Shown one piece after another: positions 23,892 to 31,361 of a DNA stretch of 55,180 bases. Each line of letters opens with the position of its first letter. Within the stretch, counting starts at the first letter, position 1. Source of the DNA: Nitrospirota bacterium (GTDB lineage: Bacteria > Nitrospirota > Nitrospiria > 2-01-FULL-66-17); contig JACQCD010000033.1 in assembly GCA_016201825.1 (NCBI GenBank), forward strand, positions 1 through 55,180, given 5' to 3'. The notes below the pieces were generated by a model. It saw only the letters and a list, made by a program, of their open reading frames with translations, did no database searches and was not told where the DNA came from. The position numbers and the translations under genes are program-made.

Positions 23892-24863
23892 TCAAGGCCA
23901 CACGAATTTCTGGACGCGTGAGTTGTGAAAATCGGCTATGTAGACAGATCCATCCGCACTGACCGCGACGCCCGTTGGGCCGTTGAACCGGCCGGGCTGA
24001 TTCCCCTCGGAACCGAACTGGCCGAGATAGGCGCCGCGCGGCGAAAACTTCTGGACGCGGTGATTGTAAAAATCCGCGACCAGTACGTCCCCCGTTAGGT
24101 CGATGGCGAGCCCCGAGGCCACCCGAAACCGACCACCCCAGATCCCCAACCCTCCCCACTTGCGCAGGAACGCGCCCTCCGGCGAGAAGATCTGCACGCG
24201 GTTGTTGTACGAATCGGCCACGTACACCTCGTCGGTCGAGCCGACGGCGATCTTGGCCGGGTAGTAGAAGGCGCCGTTGAGATGTTCGTCCACGAGGACA
24301 TTCAGCGCCGAGCGCACGTTGCTCACTTTGGCCCGCCGTCCCCACTGCCGCAGGAATTGCCCGTCGGCTGTAAACACCTGGACTCGATGGTTGTAGGTGT
24401 CGATAACATACACGTTGCCGCGCGAGTCGACCGCGACATCCGATGGGGAGTCAAACTCACCAGGCACCGCTCCGTGTCTCCCCCACTGACCGACAAACGC
24501 GCCATCCGGGGTGAATCGCTGGATGCGATCCAGAAAGTAGTCGCTCACGTAGACGGAGCCGTCCGTGGCGATCGCGAGCCCCGTGGGCTTGCGAAACTCG
24601 CCCTCGCCCGTTCCTTCCTTCCCCCACACCGCGAGCACGGCGCCGCGCGCGTCCCAGACCTGGATCCGGCGGTTGTTCGCATCGGCGACGTAGAGGCGCC
24701 CGGCCCCATCGACGGCCACATCATACGGGCCGTTGAGCTCGCCGGGCTGGTCACCCAGGCGGCCGAACGACGCCATCCATTGGGGCGTCCCGGCCCACGC
24801 CAGGAGCGTGGTCGATCCGACAATGAGGGCGAGCAGGCCGGCCCAGCGCACTAGAACAGCCAT
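23892..24863 (-). CDS. secreted NHL-repeat beta-propeller
   Basis: 323 residues with a signal peptide (LLALIVGSTTLLAWAG). Six NHL units follow, each with a VAVD-GR-YVAD-NNRIQ-like core (for example LYVADANNRRIQVWD and VYVIDTYNHRVQVF), enough for a six-bladed propeller. Its ATG overlaps the stop region of the upstream barrel gene by 13 nt. NHL proteins bind peptides, RNA or ligands; here a periplasmic or surface scaffold is likely. It is last in the MerR-headed operon. Confidence 0.85.
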   Translation of the reverse strand: MAVLVRWAGLLALIVGSTTLLAWAGTPQWMASFGRLGDQPGELNGPYDVAVDGAGRLYVADANNRRIQVWDARGAVLAVWGKEGTGEGEFRKPTGLAIATDGSVYVSDYFLDRIQRFTPDGAFVGQWGRHGAVPGEFDSPSDVAVDSRGNVYVIDTYNHRVQVFTADGQFLRQWGRRAKVSNVRSALNVLVDEHLNGAFYYPAKIAVGSTDEVYVADSYNNRVQIFSPEGAFLRKWGGLGIWGGRFRVASGLAIDLTGDVLVADFYNHRVQKFSPRGAYLGQFGSEGNQPGRFNGPTGVAVSADGSVYIADFHNSRVQKFVWP

Positions 24864-25768
24864 CGTATCCCGATGAGATATTGCGCATCGGTCTCAAGCT
24901 GGCGCCCGTGCAACTCCTCGACGACCGGAATCTGTACCGAGGCCTCGACCAGAAAGGCCCGCCCCGGAATGTACTGGAGCCCCGGTGAGAGAAAGACGCG
25001 GTTGCCGCCGGAGTCGGGCACCGTGCTCCCGTCACTCGGAGGCCGTAGATCACGGCTCTTCTGCTCCCACAAGCCGTTGAGTTCCAAGAAGACGTTGAAC
25101 TGCCGCGATGGGTACGTTTCGTACACCGTCGGCCACAGGCGGTACCCGAGCGCCAGATCGTAGCGCAGCGTGTCGCCGAACTCGAAGCCCGCGGCCTCGG
25201 TCGTGATCCGGTAGATCAGGTCGGTGTACACGCCCCACCGCGCCGGAATGTGTGAGACCGCCGTGCCGAGCACGTAGTTGGTCGCTCCGCTCCCATTCCA
25301 CAATCCCGGAGGCAGGTTGGGATCCCCGTGGGAGCCGGTGGGCAACTCGATCCCGCCGATCGCGATCGCCCGCGTGGTCTCCTGCTTCCGGTCGCGGATG
25401 AAGTAGGCGTACTCGGTCAGCAGCCGAAGATCGCCCAGGCCCCGTTCCTCGAAACGGGTCGGCCCTCCCGGTCCTGTCATGTCGAGCCGCTTATCGAGAT
25501 ACGGAATCATGCCGGCGACCACCAACTTGCCCGGCGCGATCGCGTAGGGCGCGATGAACGGCACCGCGCGCACGCGCAGATCCCCCCTCGCCCCGCCCGG
25601 GAGATCACCCGATCGGTCGATCTGCTGGACGAACGTGCGAAACGCGGTGGTAAAGCCGCTCAACAGGGCGGTCTCGGTGTGGATCGGCGGGCCCTGCGCC
25701 AGCGCAGGACTCACCGTCAAGGCGCCCAATACCAGGGCGCAGGCGCGGCTGATCGCTCGTCCGATTAT
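24851..25768 (-). CDS. outer-membrane barrel protein; apparent non-ATG start
   Basis: About 305 residues. The signal-peptide-like segment IGRAISRACALVLGALTVSP is cleaved near ALA-QGP, and the protein ends IGIRWLF with aromatic terminus. Strands such as GLGDLRLLTEYAYFI resemble the phenol_MetA_deg/transporter barrels. No ATG, GTG or TTG lies at the right place. The frame begins at ATA (25768) or ATC (25765) overlapping the TAA of the HMA gene, with GGGAGGG about 6 nt upstream. Either a rare start codon or a base error is present. Confidence 0.65.
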   Translation of the reverse strand: MIGRAISRACALVLGALTVSPALAQGPPIHTETALLSGFTTAFRTFVQQIDRSGDLPGGARGDLRVRAVPFIAPYAIAPGKLVVAGMIPYLDKRLDMTGPGGPTRFEERGLGDLRLLTEYAYFIRDRKQETTRAIAIGGIELPTGSHGDPNLPPGLWNGSGATNYVLGTAVSHIPARWGVYTDLIYRITTEAAGFEFGDTLRYDLALGYRLWPTVYETYPSRQFNVFLELNGLWEQKSRDLRPPSDGSTVPDSGGNRVFLSPGLQYIPGRAFLVEASVQIPVVEELHGRQLETDAQYLIGIRWLF

Positions 25769-26103
25769 GGCGTGCCCTCCCGTACCTTGGAGCCTTCCCT
25801 GGCCTCGATCCGCACTTCCCCTGGCGTGAATCCCGCGTCTTTCACGGCTTGTTGGATTTGTTCCTTTGTCACCTGGTGTCCCTCGGCAACCTCGATCTCG
25901 GCCGTGCCCTCGTTGACCTTGATCGTCACCTTCTCCACACCGGGGAGCGCCTGGAGTTTTTTCTCCAGGCCGAACGCGCAGAACGGGCAGGACACGCCGG
26001 CCACGTCGACGACAATCCTCTCCTCGGCCCATCCTGCTCCGGGAACCGAGACGAGGACGACGAGCAGCAGGCCCATGATCGTTCCTCTGGCGGCGTCAGT
26101 CAT
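25765..26103 (-). CDS. secreted heavy-metal-associated protein with CPFC motif
   Basis: 112 residues. Signal peptide (IMGLLLVVLVSVPGAGWA), then an HMA domain with GVSCPFCAFGLEKKL (CxxC) and a second half TAEIEVAEGHQVTKEQIQQ. The CPFC pair is between HMA GMxCxxC and thioredoxin-like sequences. AAGGAG precedes ATG 26103. It is likely a periplasmic metal carrier in the MerR-headed operon. Confidence 0.85.
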   Translation of the reverse strand: MTDAARGTIMGLLLVVLVSVPGAGWAEERIVVDVAGVSCPFCAFGLEKKLQALPGVEKVTIKVNEGTAEIEVAEGHQVTKEQIQQAVKDAGFTPGEVRIEAREGSKVREGTP

Positions 26104-26139
26104 AGTTTTCTCCTTGGAGGCTGACGCTCGTGGAGATCG

Positions 26140-26409
26140 TCAGCCAACGGGACGGCCGATGCCGGCGTCTCGCAGCGTGGCCTCCGTGGGACCGCCCTCC
26201 GCACAGCACGCGAGAAGGCGGCCGTCCACCGCCACCGCGGGCACGCGCGTGATCCCATACCGGCGGGCGCGTTCTGCCCCAACCGCGTCGCGCGTCGAGA
26301 CGATCTCGACGCCGCACGAGGGACACGCGAGACGCTGGACCACCGCCACCGTTTCGTCGCAGACCGCGCACCCCGCGCTAAACACTTCTACTGTTCGTTG
26401 GATAGACAT
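26140..26409 (-). CDS. small thioredoxin-fold Cys-rich protein
   Basis: 89 residues. VEVFSAGCAVCDETVAVVQ has a CxxC, followed by LACPSC and a second Cys pair LLACCAEGG. This matches thioredoxin-like proteins (arsenic/mercury-linked Trx-like group) that carry metals or reduce disulfides. AAAGGAGG precedes ATG 26409. It follows merR, separated by a structured repeat. Confidence 0.78.
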   Translation of the reverse strand: MSIQRTVEVFSAGCAVCDETVAVVQRLACPSCGVEIVSTRDAVGAERARRYGITRVPAVAVDGRLLACCAEGGPTEATLRDAGIGRPVG

Positions 26410-26414
26410 GTCAT

Positions 26415-26475
26415 CCTCCTTTCCTCGCTTGCGTGGCGCAACGTAGGCGCGCTTTCCCGCGCCGAGGCTGCGAGA
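26415..26475. repeat. structured dispersed repeat, copy 1
   Basis: Shares CGCTTGCGTGGCGCAACG and a GGCGCG...CGCGCC stem with 46379-46437. The hairpin loop differs (CTTTCC here, GTGTT there) while the stem is kept. It lies in the 5' leader of the thioredoxin-like gene, next to its ribosome site. It may be a REP-type element. Confidence 0.55.
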
Positions 26476-26513
26476 CGCCCTTGACGTAGCCCTGTCCTTT
26501 CTCGTTGTCTGAT

Positions 26514-26942
26514 TCACCGACTCTTCTCTTTCCGGTTACCAGACTTTTGGTCAAAGCTATCGAGGATCGGACACTCGCTGGTCGGGCCTCGCCCCTGACA
26601 GGCCGCAGCGAGGTCGTTGAGGGCGTGGCGCATCCTCTTGAGTTCGGCGATGCGTTGATCGATCTGGGCGATCTTCCGCTCGGCTTCGCGCTTGACGTCC
26701 GCGCAGGTCTTCCGCCGATCGACCCGCAGGTTCAACAGCTCGGCGATCTCCGTCAGCGAAAACCCCAGGTCCTTGGCCCGCCGGATGAACCGCACGCGCG
26801 CGAGGTCCTCGTCGGTATACTCCCGATAGCCCGAGTCGCGCCGAGAGGGCGGCGGGATCAATCCCCGGCGCTCGTAATAGCGGATCGTGTCCACCCGGAC
26901 ACCCGCTTCTCGGGCAAGCCATCCAATGGTCGAGGGTTTCAT
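26514..26942 (-). CDS. merR: mercury-type MerR regulator
   Basis: 142 residues. N-terminal HTH with IGWLAREAGVRVDTIRYYER and GLIPPP. The three Cys at 80, 115 and 124 keep the exact spacing (35 and 9) of the Hg(II)-binding Cys82/117/126 of Tn501 MerR. It lacks the CC pair of ZntR. It heads the thioredoxin-like/HMA/barrel/NHL genes. The ATG at 26942 lies only 7 bases past its -10 box, so its transcript may be leaderless. Confidence 0.9.
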   Translation of the reverse strand: MKPSTIGWLAREAGVRVDTIRYYERRGLIPPPSRRDSGYREYTDEDLARVRFIRRAKDLGFSLTEIAELLNLRVDRRKTCADVKREAERKIAQIDQRIAELKRMRHALNDLAAACQGRGPTSECPILDSFDQKSGNRKEKSR

Positions 26943-26949
26943 CGAGCGC

Positions 26950-26981
26950 ACTATACACCCTGGACCTAGGTCCAGGGTCAA
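26950..26981 (-). promoter_or_regulatory. MerR-type promoter/operator
   Basis: On the minus strand TTGACC (26981-26976) and TATAGT (26955-26950) are separated by 20 bp. A perfect 22-bp palindrome fills 26957-26978, with arm ACCCTGGACCT. The long spacer with a central dyad is the hallmark of MerR-activated promoters. Confidence 0.88.
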
Positions 26982-27025
26982 GCCCCTGATCAGGAGGTTG
27001 TCAGACCGCCCGCTCCATGCTCAGG

Positions 27026-28036
27026 TCACTCGGGTTCCGGCCGGTAGATGGCCGTGTCCGGATGAAACGCGTACCAGGCAAACCAGGAGGCCGCCACGGA
27101 CGGAATCGGTCGGCCGTTCGGATCAGTGGCCCGGGCCGTTCGAGTTTTCGGGTCAAAGTGGACCACGATCGGTTGATCCCCGAGCCGGTCACAGACGGGC
27201 GCGTCCCGGGTCTCGAGCACCGAGAAGGGATAGGCCTTGGTTTGGCCCCCGCGTTCGACACCCAGGACCCATTCCTTCGGGTGCAGGCGGGAATCGCGCG
27301 CAGCGACGTCGAAGAAGAGGCGCGGGGTTGAAGCGTACCCGCGGTAGGGATCGGTCTGATAGTCGCGGGCATGGCCAGTGTCCGTGGAGAGCACGAGCGT
27401 CTCGGGATGCTCGGTGCGCCACGCTCCCCACGTCGTATGGAGCGCCGGGAGCAGGGTCAACCTGGTGCCGATTCTGGCGCCTGTTACGGCCTCCTGACGA
27501 AGTTGGGACCAGAGACTTTCTGTGTCTCGGTCGTAGAGGAGGACGTCGCTCTGGGAGAGAAGCCCGGACACGCCGAACAGCGCGCGCCGGTCGTGGATGA
27601 GCGCGTCGAACACCATTCCGGTCCCGCAGAGCGGGCAATAGGTCACGACCACCGGCGCGCCGCCCACGCGATCGTTGACCACCTCGTGCCAGTTGAGGAT
27701 CTTGATGGGATACGCTCTGGCCGGCCCGTTGAGCTGGAGCCCGATCACCCGATCATCGTCCTGCAGGAACGCGGCGGACGACGCCGGGACAAACGTGGGA
27801 TCGGTGAGCGCGGGAATGCCGTCGCGCGGCGGACCGCCCGCGACGATCTGGTCCAAAGCAATGCTTCGCTTGGTCAGGTCGAAGCCGTTCATCACCGGCC
27901 CGCGAGCGCCAATCGCCGAGACCACGACGATCACACAACTCGTCGCCAGCGCGACACGGCTCCCACATGGCGGGCCCCAGCGGTTCACGGCCAGGACCCG
28001 CTTCACGAACCGCTCGTAATCGCCCACGATACGCAA
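27026..28036 (-). CDS. DUF3179 domain protein
   Basis: 336 residues with an N-terminal anchor or signal (RVALATSCVIVVVSAIGARG). DUF3179 motifs are visible: ARAYPIKILNWHEVVND, VVTYCPLCGTGMVFD and ESLWSQLRQEAVTG, then KAYPFSVLE. The paired Cys in CPLC could bind metal or redox partner. Start is TTG 28036 or GTG 28027, neither with a strong ribosome site. Function of the family is unknown. It lies upstream of the merR promoter on the same strand. Confidence 0.82.
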   Translation of the reverse strand: MRIVGDYERFVKRVLAVNRWGPPCGSRVALATSCVIVVVSAIGARGPVMNGFDLTKRSIALDQIVAGGPPRDGIPALTDPTFVPASSAAFLQDDDRVIGLQLNGPARAYPIKILNWHEVVNDRVGGAPVVVTYCPLCGTGMVFDALIHDRRALFGVSGLLSQSDVLLYDRDTESLWSQLRQEAVTGARIGTRLTLLPALHTTWGAWRTEHPETLVLSTDTGHARDYQTDPYRGYASTPRLFFDVAARDSRLHPKEWVLGVERGGQTKAYPFSVLETRDAPVCDRLGDQPIVVHFDPKTRTARATDPNGRPIPSVAASWFAWYAFHPDTAIYRPEPE

Positions 28037-28057
28037 CCGCCGACGGCCACCCTCGTG

Positions 28058-28168
28058 TTACAGCGTGATCACCTGGTAGCCGTCCCCAATCAGCTTGGCC
28101 ACGCTCGGATGGCCCAGGTATTCGGAGATCCCGGTGGCCGGGGCAATGAGGGCTTCGGCTTCTTCATG
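28058..28168 (-). pseudogene. 3' remnant of an unidentified gene
   Basis: A 36-codon frame without a start codon ends in GHPSVAKLIGDGYQVITL and a stop. It is bounded upstream by a TGA only 17 nt from the stop of the SRPBCC gene. The codon pattern looks protein-coding (YLGHPSVAKLIGDG). I cannot name the parent family. Confidence 0.35.
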
Positions 28169-28185
28169 TCAGACTCTTTTGAAGC

Positions 28186-28629
28186 TCAGTTGGCCCGGCA
28201 ATATTCCGCCAAAGACTGGATCCCCATGGGATAGACTTCCTCCAGCATTTTCTTCATCACTCCCGGCATCTCTTTGCGCGGCTTGTATTCGGCCCTCCAA
28301 ATGAGCTCGGTGCGACCTTGGCCGAGAGGCGTCAACTGCATCGTGCCGCGCACCTTCAGCGCGGGCAATCCCGGATTATCGTCGATCGTATAGGTAAAGG
28401 ACAGCCGTTGGGGGTCGATCTCCACGATCCGCTCATCGAGTTTCGTACCATCAGCCATCGTGCAGTGCCGTGTAGCGCCCACCCCTTTGCCATCGACGCG
28501 GCAGGTGTGAATCAGGCCCGAGAACCACTTCTCTACGGCGCCTATGCCGCTGATGACATCCCACAACCTCTTCGAGTCGACCGCGATTTCGCGCCGAACT
28601 TCAACCTGTTCTGTTTCTGCGTTTTCCAT
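28186..28629 (-). CDS. SRPBCC (polyketide cyclase/CoxG-like) protein
   Basis: 147 residues. The fold's signature order is visible: VRREIAVDSKRLWDVISG, GAVEKWFSGL, a central beta region (LSFTYTIDD) and a long C-terminal helix KKMLEEVYPMGIQSLAEYC. Such START-like proteins bind hydrophobic ligands. GGGAGA precedes ATG 28629. It follows the glutaredoxin-like gene. Confidence 0.82.
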   Translation of the reverse strand: MENAETEQVEVRREIAVDSKRLWDVISGIGAVEKWFSGLIHTCRVDGKGVGATRHCTMADGTKLDERIVEIDPQRLSFTYTIDDNPGLPALKVRGTMQLTPLGQGRTELIWRAEYKPRKEMPGVMKKMLEEVYPMGIQSLAEYCRAN

Positions 28630-28645
28630 GAGTCCGCTCTCCCTT

Positions 28646-28984
28646 TCAACCGTTGAGGTATACGCTCCCATGCCGTCGGAGGACCCCGGCTGCGCTCGCG
28701 TGTTCCAGAGCCGGCCCCTCCCCGCTCCCCGGGTCGGATGTACCGTACCGGGCTTCGAGATAGGCGATAATGGCCTCGTCATCGTCAGCGATGAGCACGT
28801 CCCGGTCGACCAGGGTCGGGATGCCCGGCTGCCCGGAGACCGCCAGTAGGTCGGTTCTCAAGGATTTCTCGCGCTGGACGTTCACCGTGACATACGTGAT
28901 GCCCAACTCCGTCAGCTTCATTCGGACGCGCCGGCAGTAGGGACACCACTCCGTCTGGTACAGCCTCATCAATGGCTCAGCCAT
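28646..28984 (-). CDS. glutaredoxin/GST-N-like thioredoxin-fold protein
   Basis: 112 residues. LYQTEWCPYCRRVRMKLTEL has the CPYC redox pair of glutaredoxins, then GQPGIPTLVDRDVLIADDDE with cis-Pro, and IIAYLEARYG as in GST N-terminal domains. No GST C-terminal domain is present. The ATG at 28984 fits; upstream codons look non-coding. Confidence 0.85.
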   Translation of the reverse strand: MAEPLMRLYQTEWCPYCRRVRMKLTELGITYVTVNVQREKSLRTDLLAVSGQPGIPTLVDRDVLIADDDEAIIAYLEARYGTSDPGSGEGPALEHASAAGVLRRHGSVYLNG

Positions 28985-29118
28985 GTTCTCGTTTCCCTCC
29001 TTCGCTTTCGTACGTTGATCCATCCAGCGTACGATGAGGTCGCAACTCTGGTTCGAAGAATACACCGGGGTGGAACCCCCAAGATGTAAGCGGGATTACA
29101 AACGGGAAAAGAGAAAGA

Positions 29119-29850
29119 TTACTGGCGGCTTCTGGACGCGAGAGACGAGGACGCGCCGCTCCGCCGTTTGAGGACGTCCGGACGGAGCAGGGTGATCGAT
29201 CGGTCCTCGAAATCGATCAGCCCGGCTTTCTTCAAATCGCCTAACGCGGCACTGACCGTTTCACGGGTGGAGCCGATGAGGTTGGCGATCTCCTGGTGCG
29301 TGATCTTGATGTCGATGTGGATGCCTCGGGCGGTCGTCCGGCCGTGCTCATCCGCCAGTTGCACGAGGAGATGCGCCAACCGGGAGGGAACGTCTCGAAA
29401 CACCAGATCTTCGACGCGGGTCTCGATCTTCCGGAGCCGAGAGCCGATCAACTTGGTCAGCCGAAACGAGAGTTCCGGTTTGAGCCGGACCAACGCCAAG
29501 AACTGCTCCCGCGGGATGAGACAGATCGCGCTGTCGTCGAGCGCTTCGGCGATCGTGTCTCGCGGCGAATCGTCGAGGACTTCCAACTCGCCAAAAATCT
29601 CACCGGGTTCCAACAGCGCGAGCGTGACCTCTCGCCCCTCTTCGGAGACGCGGGAGATCTTGACGCGGCCCGTTTTTAACAGATAGACGTGACGACTCGG
29701 CTCTCCTGGAAGAAACACGGCCGACCGCTTTTTGACGGACTCCATCCTGGTGGTGCGTTCGAGCTCGCGCATTTCTTCGCCGGTCATCTCTTGAAACAAA
29801 TTGACGCGCTGGAGGTACCATAGTTTGCTTTCGAGCACTCGAACTGTCAT
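29119..29850 (-). CDS. Crp/Fnr-family transcription regulator
   Basis: 243 residues. Cyclic-nucleotide-like beta-roll with HVYLLKTGRVKISRVSEEGR and LLEPGEIFGELEVL, then a winged HTH with ITHQEIANLIGSTRETVSAAL. No N-terminal Cys cluster is present, so it is not an oxygen-sensing FNR. It lies 134 nt upstream of the glutaredoxin-like gene on the same strand. Confidence 0.9.
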   Translation of the reverse strand: MTVRVLESKLWYLQRVNLFQEMTGEEMRELERTTRMESVKKRSAVFLPGEPSRHVYLLKTGRVKISRVSEEGREVTLALLEPGEIFGELEVLDDSPRDTIAEALDDSAICLIPREQFLALVRLKPELSFRLTKLIGSRLRKIETRVEDLVFRDVPSRLAHLLVQLADEHGRTTARGIHIDIKITHQEIANLIGSTRETVSAALGDLKKAGLIDFEDRSITLLRPDVLKRRSGASSSLASRSRQ

Positions 29851-30182
29851 GGCAAAATCGCTCCGAGACCAACCCCTGTGTCTGGGGCACCGCCGAGCCG
29901 TCCCCCCCCGACGATCCTCCGCGACTCCAAGTCGCCTCGTTACTATAGAACCCTACGACCCGAATGTTCAATAGCACCCCTTTGGCGTCACGTTGGCGCC
30001 ACGACACCTCATCGCAACGTGACGGGTTGGGTTGATCCCGGGGGGACCTCTCAGAGCTCCGGGGCTGCCTTCCTTGTAGCCCAGGCTACGTTTTAACCCG
30101 TCGCAGACGTGTAGGATAGATAGTCGCGCGCGGCCCCACCAATCCGACCGCCTGGTCAGTTGCTCACAAAGCAGGGGGCCAG
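29851..30182. other. divergent intergenic region with a 10-bp inverted repeat
   Basis: About 330 bases between the leftward Crp/Fnr gene and the rightward genes. CGTCACGTTG (29986-29995) and CAACGTGACG (30015-30024) form a perfect inverted repeat with a 19-nt gap, a possible regulator site. No gene was recognised. Confidence 0.5.
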
Positions 30183-30467
30183 ATGAAAGACGAGAGGTGG
30201 CTCATTCGTTTGTCGTGCGGTCACGTCGCGGGGTTGGTCCGCCTCAGGGCCAGGGTTGGGAGGGAGGACGCATGGCACTGTCTGGTACATTTCGTAGAGG
30301 CCTTTGGCACCAAGTCTCTGTCACTCAAACCCTTGGGGCTGTCCTCGGAGGACCAAGGAGCGTTGCGAGCGTTTCTCGATGGCGTCAGTGGCGAATCGGT
30401 TCTTGTGGATCCGCCTGTACCACCTCCGTACGAGCTTCTTCCGCCGCTGCGGTCGAGCCAATCGTAA
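30183..30467 (+). pseudogene. cytochrome c peroxidase-like C-terminal remnant
   Basis: 94 codons from ATG. The C-terminal part KPLGLSSEDQGALRAFLDGV followed by SG resembles the end of MauG/diheme peroxidases (PLxLTxxExxALxAFLxALSG). No haem motif is left and the N-terminal part is unlike the family. It is probably a decayed fragment, or an unrelated small protein. Confidence 0.45.
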
Positions 30468-30478
30468 AATACCGTTCC

Positions 30479-31306
30479 GTGACCAGCGTTAAGCGATTCA
30501 TCCCGGCGGCGATGCTGTGCGTACTCGCTGCCACATTCCCCTCCGAGGCGGCCGCTGAGGTGCTCGTTGACGACGTGATTCGCAACGTGACCGTGCAGGA
30601 CAATGCGATTCGTGACGAGACCGCCCAGGTCGTGATCCACCGGGACGACGGCCGAGGAGGCGACCAGATGAGCGCGTACCGTCTCTACTGGAAAAACCTC
30701 CAGGGTGACAAGGGTGTGCTCGGCAAAATGCTCCTGATCACTCTTTCGCCGCTGGACAAACGCGGCGAGGGCTTCCTCCTGTGGCAGATGGAACGCGCGA
30801 GCGACTCTCAGGCCTGGTTGTACTTACCCGATCTGCGACAGGTCCGGCGTCTGGCGATATCGGGACACGAGCAGCACCAACACGACCAGGACCAGCGGTC
30901 CGACCTGGGGCTCGGGTTCGAGCAGATCGGAACGCGCTTGGTCGGGGTGAATGGAGAGAATGGAGAGATGGTGGGGCGCGACGTCCTCGGCGGAGTCGAG
31001 TATTGGGTTGTTGAGACCAGATCCACGATGAGCAACGACCCGCTCCCCCTGCGTCGCTTCTGGATCTCGTCGGCCGACTGGACGATCGCCAAGATCGAAT
31101 ATCGCGACCTGGTCGGACGCCTGGCGCGCACCCAACGGATCGTGTGGGAGCGCATCGGTCACGCGTGGGGGTGGAAGCGCACCGAAATCCAGCCAGCGGA
31201 TTCGCCGGGCAAGACGATCGTCGAACTGCGCGATATCACCGTCAACACCGACCTTGCCGACCGTCTCTTTACGGTCGAAACCCTCAAGTCGGGCAGGATT
31301 CCGTAG
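30479..31306 (+). CDS. outer-membrane lipoprotein-sorting (LolA-like, DUF4292/pfam17131-type) protein
   Basis: About 275 residues from GTG 30479. Signal peptide AAMLCVLAATFPSEAAA, then a LolA-like fold: GFLLWQMERASDSQAWLYLP, LRQVRRLAISG and RRFWISSADWTIAKIEYRD. It resembles the LolA-like protein at 34204. Such proteins accompany MMPL exporters. No strong ribosome site was found, so the start is uncertain. The HEQHQHDQDQ stretch is a His/Asp-rich insert that may bind metal. Confidence 0.72.
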   Translation: MTSVKRFIPAAMLCVLAATFPSEAAAEVLVDDVIRNVTVQDNAIRDETAQVVIHRDDGRGGDQMSAYRLYWKNLQGDKGVLGKMLLITLSPLDKRGEGFLLWQMERASDSQAWLYLPDLRQVRRLAISGHEQHQHDQDQRSDLGLGFEQIGTRLVGVNGENGEMVGRDVLGGVEYWVVETRSTMSNDPLPLRRFWISSADWTIAKIEYRDLVGRLARTQRIVWERIGHAWGWKRTEIQPADSPGKTIVELRDITVNTDLADRLFTVETLKSGRIP

Positions 31307-31361
31307 TGTCCCGTGCCGGGCGTATCGGGATCTTCCCCAGACCATCCTGTTCGGCCTTGAT

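Noticed and set aside
23628-23921. 97-codon plus-strand frame over the mer regulator region
   Set aside because: Overlaps the operator and the arsR gene; no family signal.
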